Below, piece after piece: positions 46,902 to 55,170 of a stretch of 64,000 nucleotides of DNA (position 1 is the stretch's first letter; the number at the start of each line of letters is the position of its first letter). A program made the position numbers and the translations under genes. The notes beneath the pieces were generated by a model. The model made no database searches. It had not been told where the DNA came from and worked only from the letters and a program-made list of their open reading frames with translations. The stretch spans positions 1 to 64,000 of the forward strand of contig NZ_LOPS01000017.1 in assembly GCF_001481295.1 (NCBI RefSeq), written 5' to 3'. The DNA comes from Candidatus Methanomethylophilus sp. 1R26. Its GTDB lineage: Archaea > Thermoplasmatota > Thermoplasmata > Methanomassiliicoccales > Methanomethylophilaceae.

Positions 46902-48638
46902 GCATCTGGCACATTACGATGCCGTGATGCTCCACGCGCCGAGCGTGTACGATTTCCGGAAGAAACCGATATTCTACGGGCCTGTCAGCGACGTAATCCC
47001 CTCGTCCCCCGTCTTCGAGATGTACCCCATCGGGTTCATGACCATCTCGGCCCATCTGCAGAGGGCGGGCTTCAGGACCAGGATCGTCAACATCGCCAAC
47101 CTGATGCTCTCCGATCCCAAGTTCGACGCGGAGAAGCGCATCGCCGGCCTCGACGCCGACGTCTATTTCATCGACCTCCATTGGATGCCCCATGCCCACG
47201 GGGCGCTGGAGCTCGCCAAGCTGGTCAAGAAGCACCATCCGGATGCGCGGACCGAGCTCGGAGGATTCACCTCCTCGTACTTCTGGAAAGAGCTGATCGA
47301 GCGCCCGGAGGTCGACCTGGTCATGCGCGGGGACGCCACCGAGGAGCCCACCGTCCGCATGATGGAGGCGCTGTCCGAGGGGAAGGACCTCTCCTCCGTC
47401 CCGAACCTCGTATGGAAGGATGCGGGCGGCGCTGTGCACGACAACGGCCTCACCTATGTGCCGGACGACCTGGACAGCGTCATATTCGACTACGGGGTCA
47501 TGATAAAGGGCGTGATGCGGACCATGGACATCGCCGGGTCCCTGCCCTGGCGGACCTGGGCGCAGGTCCCCCTGACGTCCGTTTTCACTGTCCGCGGATG
47601 CTCCGTGGGGTGCGCCGAATGCGGAGGCTCCCGCTATGCCAACCAGAAGGTGTGCGGCCGGCATCATCCCGCCTTCCGCAGCCCGGAGAAGCTGGCGGAG
47701 GACATGGCAGGCATCTCGGATTACCTCAAGGCTCCGATATTCATCGTGGGGGACATCCGTCAGGCGGGCCCGGACTACCGTTCCCGTTTCCTGAAGGCCG
47801 TCAGGGAGGAGGATATCGACAACCATGTGGTCATCGAGCTGTTCGGCGGGGCCGGCAGGGATCATTTCAGCGAGATCGACAGGTCCTTCCCCGGAGGCTG
47901 GTCGATCGAGTTCTCCCCCGACTCGTACGACGAGGCGGTCCGCCTGGGCATGGGGAAGGGGTACACCAACGCCGCCATAGACAGCACGATCCCGGCGGCC
48001 TTCGCCTCGGGCTGCTCCCGGCTGGACCTGTTCTTCATGACCGGCCTCCCCCATCAGACCAGGGAGTCCGCTATAGGGACCGCCGAGGCCGCCGAGCACC
48101 TCTGGGGGCTGGTCGGGAAGGATGACGGGCTGTTCATCTACGATTCCCCCTTCGCGCCGTTCGTCGATCCCGGGAGCCGGGCGTCGAGGAGCCGGAGAAA
48201 TGGGGATACAGGCTCCGCGCGAGGACGCTGGAGGACCACAGGAAGCTGCTGGACAGCCCCTCGTGGAAGCTTGTGCTCTCTTACGAGACGGACTGCATGA
48301 CGCGCGACGATATCGGAGAGGCTTCCTACGACGCCGCCGTGGTCCTGACCGATGCCGAATGCCGGTCCGGGAGGATAACGAAGGAGGAGGCCGATGCCAG
48401 GAACGCCCGTACCGAGACGGCCAGGGACATCATGCACCGCATCGACCGCATCATGGAAATCAAGGATCCGGCCGAGCGCGATTCCAAGCTCTGGGACATC
48501 AAGGAGGAAGGGGTCAGGATGATGGACAGCACCATCACCGACAAGAACGACCTTGATTGGCGCTCGGGCTCGGTCTGGAGCAACGTCCCGAGGATAGCCT
48601 ACGGGCTCCTCAAGGGGCTGGTCCGCGGGAAGCGCTGA
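46879..48638 (+). CDS. B12-binding radical SAM protein, Ta0216-like
   Basis: The protein has an N-terminal cobalamin-binding-type domain (LHAPSVYDFRKKPIFYGPVS, then DADVYFIDLHWMPHAHGALE) and a radical SAM domain with the cluster motif FTVRGCSVGCAECGGSRYAN (C-x3-C-x2-C, about 238-245). The C-terminal region (GYRLRARTLEDHRKLLDSPS onward) is reached after restoring a T near 48180; total about 586 residues. It resembles the B12-binding radical SAM group first seen in Thermoplasma (Ta0216), substrate unknown. GTG 46879 overlaps uppS by 23 bases; a start at 46927 is possible. Confidence 0.75.
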
Positions 48639-48715
48639 ATCCCTGCCCCCGCGGGCCCATTGAAAAGATTTCAGATTTCTCGTGCCTGGCACATATGAGA
48701 TTGACGGTGAGTTCC

Positions 48716-49522
48716 TCACTCTCTGCCCATCTCTATCGAGCGGGCGACGGTGGCGTCGATGCACTTCTCGGTCAGGCTATCGAGCCCGCCCTCGCGGAGC
48801 ACCTTGACCCCTTCGATGGTGGTCCCGCCCGGAGAGCAGACGCCGTCGATGAGCGATTCCACCGACATCCCGGATTCGAGGATCATCTTCCCGGAGCCGA
48901 TGAGGCTCTGGGCGACCAGGATCTTCGACTGCTCCTCGCTGAGGCCGTACTTGACCCCTGCTTTGATGATCGCGTCAGCGAACATATATATGAACGCGGG
49001 GGAACTTCCGGATACGCCGGTGACGGCATCGAGGTCGCTTTCCCTGACCTCCACTGCCTTGCCGGTGGCCTCGAGGATGCCTTTAACGATGCCCCTGTCC
49101 GCATCGGTGCATCCGGGGCCCATCACATACCCAGAAGCGCCCTCGAACACCAGGCAGCAGTGGTTGGGCATGACCCTGACGATCCTGCATCCCGGAGCGT
49201 ATTTTGCCAGCGTCTTCATCTTCACGCCTGCTGCGATGCTGATGAGGAGGCTTCCCTCTTTCAGCTCCGTGCCCTCTTCGGCGAACAGGGGGCCGATGTT
49301 CTTCGGCTTCACGGCGAGCACGAACACGTCGGCCGAGCCCTCGAGCTCTTTGGCGGACCCGTACATGCTGATCCCGTACGTCTGGGACATGCGGTCGCGA
49401 GTGGCCTGCGTGGGGGCGCAGGCTGCGATCTCATCCTTTCTGTAGACCCCTTTGGAGAGGAGCCCTCCGATCATGGCCCCAGCCATCCTGCCGGCCCCGA
49501 TGAAAGCGATCCTGTATGCCAT
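48716..49522 (-). CDS. proC: Pyrroline-5-carboxylate reductase
   Basis: The 268-residue enzyme makes proline from pyrroline-5-carboxylate with NAD(P)H. Visible are the Rossmann motif AFIGAGRMAGAMIGGLLSKG, VRVMPNHCCLVFEGASGYV and the C-terminal dimer region VTGVSGSSPAFIYMFADA with SPGGTTIEGVKVLREGG. It is intact. It is divergent from the fpo operon; the AT-rich gap 49523-49676 holds promoters for both. In Pyl-using methanogens a reductase-like protein is not part of pyrrolysine synthesis, so proline is the natural role. Confidence 0.94.
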   Translation of the reverse strand: MAYRIAFIGAGRMAGAMIGGLLSKGVYRKDEIAACAPTQATRDRMSQTYGISMYGSAKELEGSADVFVLAVKPKNIGPLFAEEGTELKEGSLLISIAAGVKMKTLAKYAPGCRIVRVMPNHCCLVFEGASGYVMGPGCTDADRGIVKGILEATGKAVEVRESDLDAVTGVSGSSPAFIYMFADAIIKAGVKYGLSEEQSKILVAQSLIGSGKMILESGMSVESLIDGVCSPGGTTIEGVKVLREGGLDSLTEKCIDATVARSIEMGRE

Positions 49523-49642
49523 GCCCTTCCCAGCGGTGCGCTTTCTTATAATATTTTCATGGATTCTTAAACGAATATTTAGAATAAATTAAATTCAATT
49601 ATTAATTGCCATTTATAAAGGAAGTTGGCATTTCCCGCGTTC

Positions 49643-49654
49643 CTTATTATATAC
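49643..49654 (+). promoter_or_regulatory. Promoter of the fpo operon
   Basis: TTATTATATACG is centred about 28 bp before the fpoA ATG at 49677, predicting a leaderless start. The 130 bp upstream (49543-49640) is conspicuously A/T-rich compared with the surrounding DNA and may bind regulators; I see no clear dyad in it. Confidence 0.55.
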
Positions 49655-49676
49655 GTTGAAGGCATCGCGAAAACCA

Positions 49677-50039
49677 ATGTCACTAGTCTTAAGCTACCTG
49701 CCATTACTATTCGTGGGGATTATTTCCCTCGGATTCGCGCCGTTGGCATGGCTGGTCTCCAGGCTCATCAGGCCTGCGAGGTCATCCAAGTGGACTGAGG
49801 AGACATATGAGTGCGGTTCCGTCCCGATCGGGGATACGCGCATCATGTTCAGGTTGCAGTACTACGCATTCGCTCTGATATTCGTGGTATTCGACCTCGT
49901 GGTCACGTTCCTTCTGATCTGGTCGGTGGCGTTCGACGGTCTGTCGGACGCGGCCACCTGCTACGTTCTCATATTCCTCGGCATCCTGCTGATGGGCGTT
50001 GTGTACTCTCTCAAGAAGGAGGAGAAAATATGGATATGA
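49677..50039 (+). CDS. fpoA: Fpo complex subunit A (NuoA-like)
   Basis: The 120-residue membrane subunit has three spans (LSYLPLLFVGIISLGFAPLA, LQYYAFALIFVVFDLVVTFL, ATCYVLIFLGILLMGVVYSL) and the NuoA loop KWTEETYECGSVPIGDTRIM, which contacts the quinone site in complex I. Start ATG 49677 follows from the TATA position. It begins a 12-gene operon in the order A-B-C-D-H-I-J-J-K-L-M-N. Its end overlaps fpoB by four bases. Confidence 0.93.
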   Translation: MSLVLSYLPLLFVGIISLGFAPLAWLVSRLIRPARSSKWTEETYECGSVPIGDTRIMFRLQYYAFALIFVVFDLVVTFLLIWSVAFDGLSDAATCYVLIFLGILLMGVVYSLKKEEKIWI

Positions 50040-50593
50040 GCCTCTACCCCCACGCCGTCGCCATGAGCGCGGACGAGTTCATGAGCTGGTCCACAGCCAT
50101 GATCAACGACCTCATGAGCTCCGGCACCAGGAGGACCATCGACAAGCTCACCGGACCTATCTGGTCCTGGGCCATGAAGAACTCGATGCACCCTCTGCAC
50201 TGGGGGCTCGCCTGCTGCGCGCTTGAGATGTCCCAGGCGTCCGCTTCGCGTTTCGACGCGGAGAGGTACGGGATGATCTACAGGTCGTCGCCCAGGCAGA
50301 CCGATATCCTTCTCGTCAACGGATGGATCTCCAAGAAGATCCGCCCGCACCTCAGGAGGCTCTGGGAGGAGATGCCTTCCCCGAAGTGGGCAGTCGCCAT
50401 GGGCGAGTGCGCCATCTCCGGCGGGCCTTGGTATGACTCTTACAACACCGTCCAGGGTCTGGACCAGATCGTCCCGGTGGACCTTTACATCCCCGGATGC
50501 CCTGCCAGGCCTGATGCGATGATCGACGGGTTCATGCTCCTCCAGAAGAAGATTGACAGCTACTTCAGGCGCGGAGCCTTCCTCAAGAACTGA
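50036..50593 (+). CDS. fpoB: Fpo complex subunit B (NuoB-like, cluster N2)
   Basis: The 185-residue peripheral subunit carries the terminal 4Fe-4S cluster N2: tandem CC in LHWGLACCALEMSQAS, Cys in VAMGECAISGGPWYDS and Cys in LYIPGCPARPDAMIDG. It passes electrons to membrane methanophenazine at the interface with FpoD and FpoH. Start ATG 50036 overlaps the fpoA stop; an ATG six bases earlier is also possible. Sequence is intact. Confidence 0.94.
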   Translation: MSLYPHAVAMSADEFMSWSTAMINDLMSSGTRRTIDKLTGPIWSWAMKNSMHPLHWGLACCALEMSQASASRFDAERYGMIYRSSPRQTDILLVNGWISKKIRPHLRRLWEEMPSPKWAVAMGECAISGGPWYDSYNTVQGLDQIVPVDLYIPGCPARPDAMIDGFMLLQKKIDSYFRRGAFLKN

Positions 50594-50602
50594 GGTGCGC
50601 AA

Positions 50603-51085
50603 ATGGCTGCAGAACTACGCGAACATGATGACACGTGGGAGCCCGAGATCCAGAAAGGACTCGAGTCCAAGTTCCCCGGGCACATCCAGGTCACCAAGAC
50701 CGAGGTGCGCAGGGTCTACGCGAAGACCGACCGCGAGAACATCCATGCTGTGTGCCAGTATCTTCATGACGAGCTGAACTTCGAGCACTGCTCGACCGTC
50801 ATCGGCGTCGACCTGAAGGACCGCATGCAGGTGGTCTACCACATCAGCAATTATACCAACTACAAAGGAGAGGTCGTCGAGCTTACCATCGATGTTCCCA
50901 ACGACGACCTGCACGTTCCTACCGTCTCCGACATCTGGGGCGGCGCGAACTGGCACGAGAGGGAGACCTGGGAGCTCTTCGGGATCGTATTCGACGGCCA
51001 CCCGAAGCTCGAGAGGCTCCTCACTCCGGACACCTACGAGTTCTTCCCGTTCAGGAAGTCGTACAAGCTCAGGGGATGGGACTGA
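50603..51085 (+). CDS. fpoC: Fpo complex subunit C (NuoC-like)
   Basis: The 160-residue peripheral subunit has the NuoC end PTVSDIWGGANWHERETWEL then LTPDTYEFFPFRKSYKLRGW, typical of the family. It is a separate gene, not fused to FpoD as in some bacteria. Its TGA overlaps the fpoD ATG by one base (TGATG), so the two are made in equal amounts. There is no frame break. Confidence 0.92.
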   Translation: MAAELREHDDTWEPEIQKGLESKFPGHIQVTKTEVRRVYAKTDRENIHAVCQYLHDELNFEHCSTVIGVDLKDRMQVVYHISNYTNYKGEVVELTIDVPNDDLHVPTVSDIWGGANWHERETWELFGIVFDGHPKLERLLTPDTYEFFPFRKSYKLRGWD

Positions 51086-52317
51086 TGGCATGGCTTAAGA
51101 AAGATGACAAGGAGATCCCCGTCGACAAAGAGGGGAAGCTCGATGCCGCCGCTATCGCGCAGGGCGCCCTCAAGGAAGAGGAGTCCAAAGCGATATTCCA
51201 GGCGGAGACCCAGAAGATGGACACCGACAAGATGTGGGTCATCATGGGCCCCCAGCACCCGTTCTCGCACGGGCTCTGGACCCTCAAGATCCAGGTCGAC
51301 GGTGAGATGGTCACCGATGCCGAGCCCATCGTCGGATACCTTCACAGGGGATGGGAGAAAGAGGTCGAGAACAGGACTTACCCCAAGATCATCCCGATGG
51401 CGGACCGTCTCTGCTACGCCGCCTCGATGACCTACACCCACCTCTACTGTATGACCGTCGAGAAGGCCCTCGGCATCGAGGTGCCTGAGAAGGCGAAGTA
51501 CATCAGGATAATCGCCGACGAGATCAACCGTCTCCAGTCCCACCTCATGTGGCTGGCGGCCATCGGAACCGATCTGGGTAACTACACTGGATTCCTCTGG
51601 GCCTCCAGGGAGAGGGAGTTCTGGATGGACATGAACATCAGGCTCTGCGGAGCCCGTATGACCACCAACTACCCCCGTATCGGCGGTGTCAGGAACGATA
51701 CCACCGACATTTTCGACAGGGATATCATCAGGTGCTGCGACAGGTTCGACAAGGCCCTCTGGGACATGATCGGGCTCATCGACGACAACTCCACCTTCAC
51801 CCACAGGCTCATCGGCAACGGTATCCTGACCAGGGAGAGGTGCGCGAACCTCGGCATCACCGGCGCCGCCGCAAGGGGTACCGGGATCGACTTCGATGTC
51901 CGCCGCGACGACCCCTACGACAACTACGACAAGATTGACTTCGATGTCCCCTGCCAGACCGCGGGAGATTCCTACTCCAGGTATCTCGTCAGGGTCGAGG
52001 AGATGTTCCAGGCGACCAGGATCATCAGGGAGGCCATGGAGAAGGTCAGGGAGCTCGGCAAGAACGCCCCCTACAGGCTCAAAGCGCCCACCAATGTTCC
52101 GGAAGGGAGGACCTTCTGCAGGATCGAGGACTGCCGCGGCGAGGCCGCCATGTACCTCGTGTCCGACGGCACCGACAAGCCCTATAGGCTTAAGGTGCGC
52201 AGCCCGATCTTCGTCAATGTGTCGGCATCGAAGGACCTCTGCACCGGGTGCAGGATCGCAGATGTGCCGGTCATCATGGCCCAGATAGACATGTGCCTCG
52301 GAGAGACGGACCGGTGA
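51085..52317 (+). CDS. fpoD: Fpo complex subunit D (NuoD-like, 49-kDa)
   Basis: The 410-residue subunit, evolved from a NiFe-hydrogenase large subunit, has GPQHPFSHGLWTLKIQVDGE, YLHRGWEKEVENRTYPKIIP and RLQSHLMWLAAIGTDLGNYT. Here the hydrogenase metal cysteines are absent, as in complex I. It forms part of the methanophenazine site with FpoB. A long N-terminal charged extension (MAWLKKDDKEIPVDKEGKLD onward, about 45 residues) precedes the conserved part. Confidence 0.94.
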   Translation: MAWLKKDDKEIPVDKEGKLDAAAIAQGALKEEESKAIFQAETQKMDTDKMWVIMGPQHPFSHGLWTLKIQVDGEMVTDAEPIVGYLHRGWEKEVENRTYPKIIPMADRLCYAASMTYTHLYCMTVEKALGIEVPEKAKYIRIIADEINRLQSHLMWLAAIGTDLGNYTGFLWASREREFWMDMNIRLCGARMTTNYPRIGGVRNDTTDIFDRDIIRCCDRFDKALWDMIGLIDDNSTFTHRLIGNGILTRERCANLGITGAAARGTGIDFDVRRDDPYDNYDKIDFDVPCQTAGDSYSRYLVRVEEMFQATRIIREAMEKVRELGKNAPYRLKAPTNVPEGRTFCRIEDCRGEAAMYLVSDGTDKPYRLKVRSPIFVNVSASKDLCTGCRIADVPVIMAQIDMCLGETDR

Positions 52318-52323
52318 TCCAAA

Positions 52324-53513
52324 ATGGCTGATTACGTCTCTATCCGCGACTGGATCAACTATCCGGACCCCATGTCGAACGAGTTCTACCCGTTCGGCGA
52401 TGCCTACAACCTGCCGTACGACATCTCCCTGAAGCTCTGGGACATCATCGGCGGCACTCTCGCATGGCTCCTCGACCTGCTGTTCCCCGGGAACACTGTG
52501 TCCGAGTGGCTCGTCTGCGACGGCACCAGCAACTTCTTCGCGCTCGTCATCTTCATGATCGTCATCTTCGCGGTGGCCTTCCTGGCCGTCCTGGTAGCCC
52601 TATGGGAGGAGCGTAAGGTCCTCGGAAGGGGCATGGACAGGCGCGGAACCATGATCGGCATGTGGGGATTCCTGCAGTGCGTCGCCGATGGTTTCAAGAC
52701 CTTCATGAAGGACAACATCGCCTCCACCCGCATCGACAAGATGGGATACTGGTGGACCGTTTCCCTCATCGTCGGCACCTCCGTCCTCATCGACTGCATG
52801 ATCCCTCTGTCCAACAGGTGGTTCGTGGTCGACTACGGCACCGGTCTGCTGATCATCATGGCGCTTTACGCGCTGGCCCCTCTGTTCATCCTGGTGTCCG
52901 GATGGTCCCAGAACAACAAATACGCCCTCATCGGCGGTATCCGTGCCGCGAGATGATGATGGCGTACGAGGTGCCGATGCTCATCACCATCGCCGCTACC
53001 TGCCTGCTCGCCGGCACGTTCAACATCAACGAGCTGGTCGCTGCCCAGTACGACAATGTCTGGTTCATCATCCCCGAGTGCATCGGTGCGGTGTCCTTCT
53101 TCATGTGCGCCGCTGCCGAGTCCGAGCGTTCTCCGTTCGACCTCGCTGAGGCCGAGTCCGAGCTCGTCGAGGGATGGCAGACCGAGTACGGCGGTATGAA
53201 GTGGGGTCTCATCATGCTCGGAGACTACCTGAGGGGCGCCTGCTCCTGCAGCATCTTCGTCATCCTCTTCCTCGGAGGCTGGACCCTGCCCTTCATAGAC
53301 CTCAACGCATGGGACCTCTGGTGGCCCGTGCCCGAGATGGTCATGCTGCTCAAGACTTGGGGAGTGTTCTTCTTGGTCGTCATGCTCAGGCTCGGAACCG
53401 CCCGTGTCAGGACCGATACCATCCTCAACCTCGGATGGAAGGTCTTCATGCCCCTCTCGATCGTCAACCTGATCATAGTTCTCATGTTCAGAATGGGAGG
53501 TGTGTTCTGTTGA
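52324..53513 (+). CDS. fpoH: Fpo complex subunit H (NuoH-like)
   Basis: This membrane subunit links the peripheral arm to the proton pumps. The N-terminal half shows ALWEERKVLGRGMDRRGTMI and FLQCVADGFKTFMKDNI; a lost G near 52953 ends it early at TGA in the raw sequence. Restoring it continues with MMAYEVPMLITIAATCLLAG and ESERSPFDLAEAESELVEGW, giving 396 residues with about eight spans. Such an essential operon gene is very unlikely to be truly broken. Confidence 0.92.
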
Positions 53514-54256
53514 GCGAATATTACGAGAAATACAGGGACGGAAGGCACCGCAACTGGAAGGACCTGTGGATCGTCAAGCCCATCATGGTATGCTGCAGGC
53601 TGCTCGTGAGGACCACCATCCACAGACCGGTCACCGTGCTCTATCCGTATGAGTCGCTCTGGGAGCCCGACAACTACCGCGGACGCCCGGCGCTGGACTT
53701 CAATAAATGCATCGGATGCGGGATGTGCGCCAGGATGTGCCCCTGCGCGGCCATCATCCTGGTCGAGACCCCTGATGACGAGGGCAAGCCCGTCAAGAGG
53801 CCTCAGATCAACATGGGCCGCTGCTCGTTCTGCGCCTACTGCGCCGAGTACTGCCCGGTCGATGCCATGACCGTCAGCCCCATCGTCGAGCTCGCCGAGT
53901 TCACCAGGTCCGACCTCATCTACGGACCCAGGAGGCTCGCCTACGACAAGACGACCGAGGGAATGAAGGTCAAGCTCGAGGAGACGCTCATCTCCGACTT
54001 CAAGAACGGGAACGGCGAGAGGAGGATCGACCCCCTCAGGACCGACCGCCCCGAGCTGGAGTCCTCCAAGTGCATCAGCTGCAGGAAATGCTCCAAGGTC
54101 TGCCCCGTCGGCGCCATCACCATGGTGGAGCACGGGAAGAACGCCAAGGGGCGCCCCATCCTATGGCCTGAGGTGGACGACGCCAAGTGCGTCTGCTGCC
54201 GCAACTGTGTGGACGACTGTCCTAAGGACGCTCTGCACATCAAGGAGGTGCTGTGA
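53510..54256 (+). CDS. fpoI: Fpo complex subunit I, enlarged with four 4Fe-4S motifs
   Basis: The 248-residue subunit starts at TTG 53510 inside the fpoH stop (TTGA). It has the usual two ferredoxin motifs (CIGCGMCARMCPC and CSFCAYCAEYCPV, about 64-118), then a further linker and a second pair: CISCRKCSKVCPV (about 188) and CVCCRNCVDDCPK (about 228). Methanosarcina FpoI and bacterial NuoI have only the first pair. The added domain could accept electrons from ferredoxin or HdrD in the absence of FpoF. Confidence 0.92.
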   Translation: MSEYYEKYRDGRHRNWKDLWIVKPIMVCCRLLVRTTIHRPVTVLYPYESLWEPDNYRGRPALDFNKCIGCGMCARMCPCAAIILVETPDDEGKPVKRPQINMGRCSFCAYCAEYCPVDAMTVSPIVELAEFTRSDLIYGPRRLAYDKTTEGMKVKLEETLISDFKNGNGERRIDPLRTDRPELESSKCISCRKCSKVCPVGAITMVEHGKNAKGRPILWPEVDDAKCVCCRNCVDDCPKDALHIKEVL

Positions 54257-54579
54257 TGGGAATATTAACTGAGATTTGGGACTGGCTCGTCGATTTCGGC
54301 GTGTTCATCTGGGGGAACGCGGACCTTGTGGCCTTCGTCTGCCTGGCTGCCATCGCCATCGCCGCGGCCGTCGCCGTTGTCACCAGCAGGATACCGGTGC
54401 ACAGCGCGTTCTATCTCGCGCTCGTGTTCTTCTGCGTCGGTGTGGCCTACTTCTTCCTGGAAGCGGAGTTCATCGGCGTGATCCAGATACTGGTCTACGT
54501 AGGCGCAATCACTGTCCTGTTCGCGTTCAGCATCATGCTGACCCGCAGGTACATCATGGAGGATGATTCCGATGAATAA
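54256..54579 (+). CDS. fpoJ: Fpo complex subunit J, N-terminal part
   Basis: The 107-residue protein has three spans and the NuoJ core PVHSAFYLALVFFCVGVAYF and AEFIGVIQILVYVGAITVLF, with the pi-bulge region of complex I. It ends IMEDDSDE. In this operon NuoJ is divided between two genes. ATG 54256 overlaps the fpoI stop by one base and its end overlaps the second part by eight. Confidence 0.9.
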   Translation: MGILTEIWDWLVDFGVFIWGNADLVAFVCLAAIAIAAAVAVVTSRIPVHSAFYLALVFFCVGVAYFFLEAEFIGVIQILVYVGAITVLFAFSIMLTRRYIMEDDSDE

Positions 54580-54880
54580 GCGGACCGCTGCAGCCGTAGG
54601 GCTGGCCGCCGCCCTTCTGATCGTCCTCGGGCTCGCCATCGTCGTCAACGAGTGGGACGACAGCCCCCTCGGGTTCGATGATGAGCCTCAGTCCATCCCG
54701 TACGACGACGTCGTCATCGACAATGGCGGAACCGACACTGTCGACGACAGCTCGCTCAACTACGGTGTGCTCGAGACCTACGGGCCTCTGCTGCTCGTGC
54801 TCGGCGCGCTCATGTTCGCCGCTATGATCGGCGGCATATGCATCGCAAGGGAGGAGGTGGAGAAAGATGATTCCAATTGA
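54572..54880 (+). CDS. fpoJ2: Fpo complex subunit J, C-terminal part
   Basis: The 102-residue protein supplies the last spans of NuoJ: AAAVGLAAALLIVLGLAIVV and LETYGPLLLVLGALMFAAMI (with GYG/TYGP typical of the NuoJ end), separated by an acidic loop. Its start overlaps the first fpoJ gene. A start at 54563 (MIPMNKR) would lengthen it by three residues. It overlaps fpoK by 14 bases. Confidence 0.85.
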   Translation: MNKRTAAAVGLAAALLIVLGLAIVVNEWDDSPLGFDDEPQSIPYDDVVIDNGGTDTVDDSSLNYGVLETYGPLLLVLGALMFAAMIGGICIAREEVEKDDSN

Positions 54881-55169
54881 GTTCTTCCTCTTCTTCGGAG
54901 CGATCCTCTTCGTCATCGGAGCCTACGGCATCATGACCAAGAGCAGCACCATCGTCGTCCTGATGTGCATCGAGCTCATGCTCAACGCCGCCAACATCAA
55001 CTTCGTCGCGTTCTCCGCATACTCCGGAGATGCGCTCGGACAGGTCTTCGTGATCTTCTCGATCTCGGTGGCCGCCGCCGAAGTCGCTGTCGGCATCGCC
55101 ATTATGCTCAATGCCTACAAGATGAGAAAGACCGTCAGCACCGACGATCTCAACCAGCTGAGGTGGTAA
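54867..55169 (+). CDS. fpoK: Fpo complex subunit K (NuoK-like)
   Basis: The 100-residue membrane subunit has three spans with the two buried glutamates of NuoK: VVLMCIELMLNAANINFVAF in span 2 and VAAAEVAVGIAIMLNAYKMR in span 3. These carry protons in complex I. Length is normal. The TAA is followed after one base by the fpoL ATG. Confidence 0.93.
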   Translation: MIPIEFFLFFGAILFVIGAYGIMTKSSTIVVLMCIELMLNAANINFVAFSAYSGDALGQVFVIFSISVAAAEVAVGIAIMLNAYKMRKTVSTDDLNQLRW

Positions 55170-55170
55170 G

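Noticed and set aside
52324-53513. Programmed frameshift in fpoH
   Set aside because: There is no slippery heptamer or pseudoknot, and the break matches the GG-to-G loss seen throughout the window.
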